Source of the DNA: Tepidiforma sp.
GTDB lineage: Bacteria > Chloroflexota > Dehalococcoidia > Tepidiformales > Tepidiformaceae
Direction: 5' to 3'
DNA: 64,000 bases
Assembly: GCA_026003935.1 (NCBI GenBank)
Contig: BPIE01000002.1
Location: forward strand, 62,001-126,000
Shown here: positions 59,758 to 64,000 of the stretch, piece after piece
How positions within the stretch are numbered: position 1 is the stretch's first letter
Layout: each line of letters opens with the position of its first letter
The notes under the pieces: model-generated
Databases searched by the model: none
What the model was told of the DNA's origin: nothing
Seen by the model: the letters and a program-made list of their open reading frames with translations, nothing else
Program-made: the position numbers and the translations under genes

Positions 59758-62700
59758 TCAGGGTTGAGGTGTCGGCGTTGGGGTGACGACGTTGTTGGGG
59801 ACGCCGCCGAACGGCGTCGGTGTGGCGCCGGGGGACGGAAGCCCGCTGCGGCGAATGTTGATGAAGACCTGCAGGGAGAGCCCCTTGCCGTCGTTCGTGC
59901 TGAGGCGGAGGGTGTAGACGCCGTCTTCAAGTCCGCTTAGGCGAATGGTTCCGAGGGTGCCGTTTTCGACCTTCGCCGTGCCTTCGCCGATGGTGGTCCA
60001 TTCGCTCGGAGACGACGACTTGCCCAGCTCGAGCTTCCAGTTTTTGAGGTTGGGCGGGTTGACCGTGCCGATGACGTCGGTGTCGCTCGAGATGGTGCGG
60101 CCGGTCGTGATGTTGTTGATGGCGATGGCGGCGAGCCCGGTGCTCTTCTCCTTTGGAGCGATTGGGATGCCGCGCTTCTGGGCGAGCTCTTCGGCCAGTT
60201 CTGGTTTGAAGGCCGGCAGCTTGACGAACTTCTGCACCTTTCGGAATTCGGCGGGGGTTTGTTCGGTGGCGAGCAACCCGTTGCGGCTGTCGATTTCCTT
60301 TTCCTCGCAATCCGATTCGTAGGTGACGTCGGTCCGGACCCATGCGGTCACGACCTGGTCGCAGTATTTGAAGTCGGGGCCGAGGTAGCGGTCTGTGGCA
60401 GGCGTCTGAAACTCGCGCTGGGCGACGTTCTTGGGCTGGAGGTCAGAGAAGCCTTTGCCGATGTCGGGGACGCCGCGGGCGGCCAAGGTTTCGTGATAGT
60501 ACCCCATCCAGTTTTTCCAGAGCCGGACGGTCGTGTTGGCGGCTGCGAACTGGCGGTCGTTGACCAGCTCGTTGGTCGCGTTGCCCACCCAGACGGCAGT
60601 GGCGGCATGGCGGCTGTAGCCGGTCATCCAGGTTTCGAGCGTATCAGCGGCCGAACGAGGCCCCTGCTGGGTTCCGGTCTTTACACCGGACGGGATGCGC
60701 TGACCGTTGGCGAAGAAATCGAGGCCGAGGTCGTTGTTGCTGCCTCCGCAGCCCCAGATGATGAAGCGTGCGGTGCAGTCGGACATGATGCTGTGAAGCA
60801 GCCAGACTGAGCCGGCATCAACGACCTGGCGGGACTCCGGCTCGCCCTGGCGGAAGATGACGTTGCCGTCCTTATCGCGGACTTCCAAGACAACGACGGG
60901 GTCCAGTTCGCGGGTCCCTTCGATGCGGATGTAGCCCTTGTCGAAGAGCATTTTCTGCTCGAGGGCGAGCTCGTAGTCGGCACCGGTATCGAGCGCTGTG
61001 CTCTTCAGCTCGCTGACCTTCACATAGCGGGCGAGCGACGGAACGCCGACCATGCGTCCCATGTTGGCGATGGTGGCATCCATGTAGGCCATGTCGATGG
61101 CGCGGATGTTAGCGCCGCCGGTCGCGATGGAGGCACCGTAGGTCACGTCGGGGTGCGAGCGAAAGGTCGGGTCGAAGCGCTGTTCGAGCGTGGTGATGCC
61201 CAGCGCTTTCGCCATCTTGATGACGTTGTCGACGCCGGCTTCCTGAGCGGCGCGGAAGGCGGCAACGTTTTGCGAGCCGCCGAGGGCGGCGCGTGCGGAG
61301 ATGAGCCCTTCCGTCTTGTCGGCGTCCCGCCTGGGGTTTTCGATGGCTGTGCCTTCGACGGTGAGCGGGCTGGTGTCCCAGAAGATGCTCATCGGGGCCT
61401 TGTTGAGCACATCGAACCAGGTGAGGTAGACGGCCGGCTTGAAGGAAGAGCCGGGCTGGTTGATTTCGTTGAGCTGGTCGATGTCGCCAGCGACGCGCCG
61501 GTCTGAGCGGTAGGAGGGGTCGCGGTTGGGGGCGTAGACGATGATCTGGCCGGTGGACGGCTCGATGGTGACGATGGCGGCGTTATAGCATTCGCAGCCG
61601 GCTTCGAGGCCGGCGGCGATGAAACCCCGTGCCATCTCCATTGCCTTTGCGGTGAGCTCCCAATCAAGGGTGGAGGTGACCTTGTAGCCGGCCATGTGGA
61701 CGCTCGACTTGCAGTCAGGGGCGCTGGGGAGCTTGGGGAGGATGCCGGCCTCGCACATGCGCACGAGGCGGGGTTCGACCTGGTTGTCGACGAAGGCTTC
61801 CGCACGCTGAGGGTTGGAGCCGAGGTAGACACGGATTTCCTCAGCCTTGGCGGCGGCGGCCTGCTCGGGAGTGATGCGCCCGTGGCGGACCATGAGGTCG
61901 AGGACGTCCTCCTGGCGGGCCTTGGCGTCGCCTCCGACCACCGCGCGGCCAAGGTCGTCCAAGATGCACTCGCCCTGATCGTCTTTCACGCAATTGAGGC
62001 GGGGATGGTAGGTCGTCGGCGCCTGGGGAATGCCGGCGAGCAGGGCAGCCTCGGCGAGTGTGAGGTCTTTGGCGGGTTTCCGGAAGTATCCCTGTGCTGC
62101 AGCTTCGACACCGATATACCGGTCAGCGTAGCTGATCTGGTTCAGGTACCAGGTGAGGATTTGTTCTTTGGTGTAGTCCTGTTCGAGCTCGATGGCGTAG
62201 GCGATTTCTCGAAGTTTGCGGTCGAGGGTCCGTTCGGCGGTCACGCAGGCATTTCGGTTGTCGCCGTCCTCCGCGATGGACGGGCAGATATAGACGTTCT
62301 TGATGAGCTGCTGGGTGATGGATGAGCCGCCGGTTCCGGCGCCGAAGTCGTTCAGGATGTAATTCTCGTAGGCTGCGCGAATCAGCCCGCGGAGGTTGAC
62401 GCCCGGGTGCGTCCAGAAGGAGTTGTCTTCGGTGGAGACGGTGGCCTCAACCATCCACGGTGAGATCTGGTCCAGCGTGACGGGATTCAGGAGCTGGGCG
62501 TTGGGATTGGAGAGCGTGGCGAGGAGCACGCCGCCTTCGGGACCGCCGCGGTCGTAGATTTCCGTCGGCACCGAGGAGACCTCGAGGAGCTTTTGCTCGA
62601 TGGGGACGTAGTCGCGCGCGTAGGAGTTGTAGATGGTGAACAGGGCGCCGAAGCCGGCGGCAGCGCCAACCGCGCCGAGGCCGAGCAGGGCGAGGAGGGC

Positions 62701-62778
62701 GATGAGGAGGGGGCGCGCGCGACTTCCGCCATTGCGGCGGCGCTCGCGGAGACGTCGGCGGACGACAATGCTGGTCAC
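59758..62778 (-). CDS. Class A penicillin-binding protein (PBP1A-like)
   Basis: A 1006-residue bifunctional murein synthase. A basic cytoplasmic start and one TM (about 20-45) are followed by the GT51 transglycosylase: VSTEDNSFWTHPGVNLRG with the catalytic Glu (about 108-125) and GGSSITQQLIKNVYI. The transpeptidase has the three active-site motifs: GSSFKPAVYL (SxxK), GGSQN (SxN) and GVKTGTQQGP (KTG). A C-terminal Ig/FN3-like domain and a Pro/Thr tail complete it. Start: GTG at 62778. The window also holds an M23-like protein and a similar Pro/Thr tail, both consistent with a thick-wall monoderm. Confidence 0.92.
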   Translation of the reverse strand: MTSIVVRRRLRERRRNGGSRARPLLIALLALLGLGAVGAAAGFGALFTIYNSYARDYVPIEQKLLEVSSVPTEIYDRGGPEGGVLLATLSNPNAQLLNPVTLDQISPWMVEATVSTEDNSFWTHPGVNLRGLIRAAYENYILNDFGAGTGGSSITQQLIKNVYICPSIAEDGDNRNACVTAERTLDRKLREIAYAIELEQDYTKEQILTWYLNQISYADRYIGVEAAAQGYFRKPAKDLTLAEAALLAGIPQAPTTYHPRLNCVKDDQGECILDDLGRAVVGGDAKARQEDVLDLMVRHGRITPEQAAAAKAEEIRVYLGSNPQRAEAFVDNQVEPRLVRMCEAGILPKLPSAPDCKSSVHMAGYKVTSTLDWELTAKAMEMARGFIAAGLEAGCECYNAAIVTIEPSTGQIIVYAPNRDPSYRSDRRVAGDIDQLNEINQPGSSFKPAVYLTWFDVLNKAPMSIFWDTSPLTVEGTAIENPRRDADKTEGLISARAALGGSQNVAAFRAAQEAGVDNVIKMAKALGITTLEQRFDPTFRSHPDVTYGASIATGGANIRAIDMAYMDATIANMGRMVGVPSLARYVKVSELKSTALDTGADYELALEQKMLFDKGYIRIEGTRELDPVVVLEVRDKDGNVIFRQGEPESRQVVDAGSVWLLHSIMSDCTARFIIWGCGGSNNDLGLDFFANGQRIPSGVKTGTQQGPRSAADTLETWMTGYSRHAATAVWVGNATNELVNDRQFAAANTTVRLWKNWMGYYHETLAARGVPDIGKGFSDLQPKNVAQREFQTPATDRYLGPDFKYCDQVVTAWVRTDVTYESDCEEKEIDSRNGLLATEQTPAEFRKVQKFVKLPAFKPELAEELAQKRGIPIAPKEKSTGLAAIAINNITTGRTISSDTDVIGTVNPPNLKNWKLELGKSSSPSEWTTIGEGTAKVENGTLGTIRLSGLEDGVYTLRLSTNDGKGLSLQVFINIRRSGLPSPGATPTPFGGVPNNVVTPTPTPQP

Positions 62779-62882
62779 GGGCGGACACCCCCTGCACGCC
62801 CGGGGCGGATGCTCGGCATCGGAAACGAGGGTACCAGAAGCAGCCGGCTGAACGAACGACGGCGGGTAAGGCGGGCTTCCCC

Positions 62883-62888
62883 TATTCT
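62883..62888 (+). promoter_or_regulatory. Candidate -10 for leaderless gatC
   Basis: TATTCT ending 7 bases before the gatC ATG; the predicted transcription start is at or next to the A of ATG. No clear -35 and no ribosome site. Confidence 0.45.
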
Positions 62889-62895
62889 TGACGGC

Positions 62896-63183
62896 ATGGC
62901 GCTGACTCGTGATGACGTGTTGCACATTGCCCGTCTTGCCCGCATCGCCCTCGACGAAGACGAGGTCGAGCGATTCCGGGCGCAGCTTTCGGGAATCCTT
63001 GACCACTTCGAGGCGCTGGCCGCGGTCGAAACCGAGGGCATCGAACCGACGGCGCACCCGCTCCCGCTCGCGAACGTGATGCGGGACGATGAGGTGCAGC
63101 CGTCACTGCCGCGTGACGAGGCGCTGGCGAACGCCCCGCTGACCGAGGACGGGTATCTCCGGGTACGGGCGGTGCTGGAATGA
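62896..63183 (+). CDS. gatC: Asp/Glu-tRNA amidotransferase subunit C
   Basis: A 95-residue GatC, the small subunit that bridges GatA and GatB in the transamidase converting misacylated Glu-tRNA(Gln) or Asp-tRNA(Asn). Family strings: [20 protein letters not shown] at the N-terminus and a C-terminal [22 protein letters not shown]. There is no ribosome site; the TATTCT upstream suggests a leaderless mRNA. The stop overlaps the gatA start (ATGA). Confidence 0.95.
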   Translation: MALTRDDVLHIARLARIALDEDEVERFRAQLSGILDHFEALAAVETEGIEPTAHPLPLANVMRDDEVQPSLPRDEALANAPLTEDGYLRVRAVLE

Positions 63184-64000
63184 GTGACCTCTGGAAGCTG
63201 ACTGCGCACGAGGCGCATGAAGGATTGCGGCGCCGGGAGTTCACGAGCGTCGAGCTCACGGAATCGGTACTCGAGCGGGTGGCGGAGGTGGAACCGACGA
63301 TCAACGCGTACATCACGCTTACGGCTGAGCTGGCCCTCGAGCAGGCCCGCGAAGCGGACGCGAAATTCGCAGCGGGGACGGCGACGCCCCTCACGGGCAT
63401 CCCCGTCGGGGTGAAGGACCTCATCGTGACGAGGGGTGTGCGGACGACGGCAGGGTCGAAGATGCTCGAGAACTTCATCCCGCCCTTTGACAGCCACGTC
63501 TACGAAAACTTACGGCGCGCCGGCGCAGTGATGATTGGCAAGTGCAACATGGACGAGTTTGCGATGGGCTCGTCGACGGAGCACTCCGCGTACGGCCCGA
63601 CGCGCAACCCCTGGAATCCTGACCTCGTTCCCGGCGGGTCGTCGGGCGGGTCGGCTGCAGCCGTAGCGGCGGGGGAATGTCTTGTGTCGCTCGGGAGCGA
63701 CACGGGGGGGTCGATTCGCCAGCCGGCGGCGCTGTGCGGGCAGGTGGGGCTCGATCCCACCTACGGACGGGTCAGCAGGTACGGGATCATCGCGTTCGGG
63801 AGCTCGCTCGACCAGGTCGGTCCAATCGGGCGGGATGTCGAGGATGTCGCGACGATGCTCGATTGCATCGGCGGGCACGACCCGCGGGACAGCACCACGA
63901 ACCCGGAGCCGATGCCCGACCTGCGGCACTACCTCGGGCGGGATATCCGCGGGATGCGGGTGGGCGTGCCGAAGGAGTATTTCATCAGCGGTATGGAGCC
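63180..64000 (+). CDS. gatA: Asp/Glu-tRNA amidotransferase subunit A (partial)
   Basis: The N-terminal 273 residues of GatA, running off the window. The amidase-signature catalytic Lys-Ser-Ser triad is present: [12 protein letters not shown] (Lys), [14 protein letters not shown] with the cis-Ser, and [12 protein letters not shown] with the nucleophile Ser. [16 protein letters not shown] follows. GatA hydrolyses glutamine and channels ammonia to GatB. The start overlaps the gatC stop by four bases. gatB should lie downstream or elsewhere in the genome. Confidence 0.95.
   Translation, partial: MSDLWKLTAHEAHEGLRRREFTSVELTESVLERVAEVEPTINAYITLTAELALEQAREADAKFAAGTATPLTGIPVGVKDLIVTRGVRTTAGSKMLENFIPPFDSHVYENLRRAGAVMIGKCNMDEFAMGSSTEHSAYGPTRNPWNPDLVPGGSSGGSAAAVAAGECLVSLGSDTGGSIRQPAALCGQVGLDPTYGRVSRYGIIAFGSSLDQVGPIGRDVEDVATMLDCIGGHDPRDSTTNPEPMPDLRHYLGRDIRGMRVGVPKEYFISGME

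Overview
The window is GC-rich (about two-thirds G+C by eye) and densely coded, with short gaps, many 4-base start/stop overlaps and frequent GTG starts. Several things point to a monoderm Chloroflexota, most likely the Dehalococcoidia/Tepidiforma-like lineage: four flavin-dependent luciferase-family oxidoreductases, acyl-CoA dehydrogenases, a Tad pilus set without an outer-membrane secretin, a zinc-ribbon threonine synthase followed by NIL and MoaD-like genes, and apparently leaderless promoters. The taxonomic call is inference from gene content. No phage, IS element, CRISPR array or rRNA is visible. One tRNA (Gly, UCC anticodon) is present.

Layout. 1-3.3 kb: acetyl-CoA synthetase and an acyl-CoA dehydrogenase, closed by a strong terminator. 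3.4-10.9 kb: a mixed block of a small lipoprotein, a matrixin-like protease, two FmdB-type zinc ribbons, a DUF402 protein, an M23-type protein lacking one catalytic His, an LLM oxidoreductase, a frameshifted DUF1461 membrane protein and an alpha/beta hydrolase. 10.9-16 kb: an LLM oxidoreductase, then mutS2, rarA and a Cys-less thioredoxin-like protein in tandem. 16.1-23.4 kb, minus strand: a two-TM protein, then an operon reading DUF402, small membrane protein, coaE, a NorQ/CbbQ-type MoxR ATPase, a metallophosphoesterase and a 1080-residue NorD/CbbO-type VWA protein.

23.4-27.8 kb: crotonase, a lipoprotein with an HExxH motif, then a SAM-I riboswitch in front of threonine synthase, a NIL protein and a sulfur-carrier protein. 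This is a good candidate for a SAM-controlled homocysteine/methionine sulfur pathway. 27.8-31 kb, minus strand: an acyl-activating enzyme, ACP and PlsC triple fusion overlapped by an MBL hydrolase. 31-32.5 kb: an acyl-CoA dehydrogenase behind a promoter with two palindromes. 32.6-38.5 kb: surface-glycan genes (GT2, a GT-C-like membrane protein, a flippase and a decayed GT4 pseudogene), tRNA-Gly and a LuxR-HTH mini-regulator.

38.7-48.6 kb: an isoprenylcysteine-methyltransferase-like protein and a complete cytoplasmic/inner-membrane Tad pilus operon (flp, tadE, tadG, cpaB, cpaE/tadZ, tadA, tadB, tadC), with a convergent prepilin peptidase. Hairpins between the early genes could grade expression. 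48.7-58 kb: a MarR regulator divergent from an LLM oxidoreductase, a TPP enzyme, an aldo/keto reductase, another LLM oxidoreductase, malQ and pgi. 58-64 kb: two tandem paralogous zinc-ribbon mini-proteins, a rhodanese with a single-base frameshift, a class A penicillin-binding protein, gatC and the start of gatA, which runs off the window.
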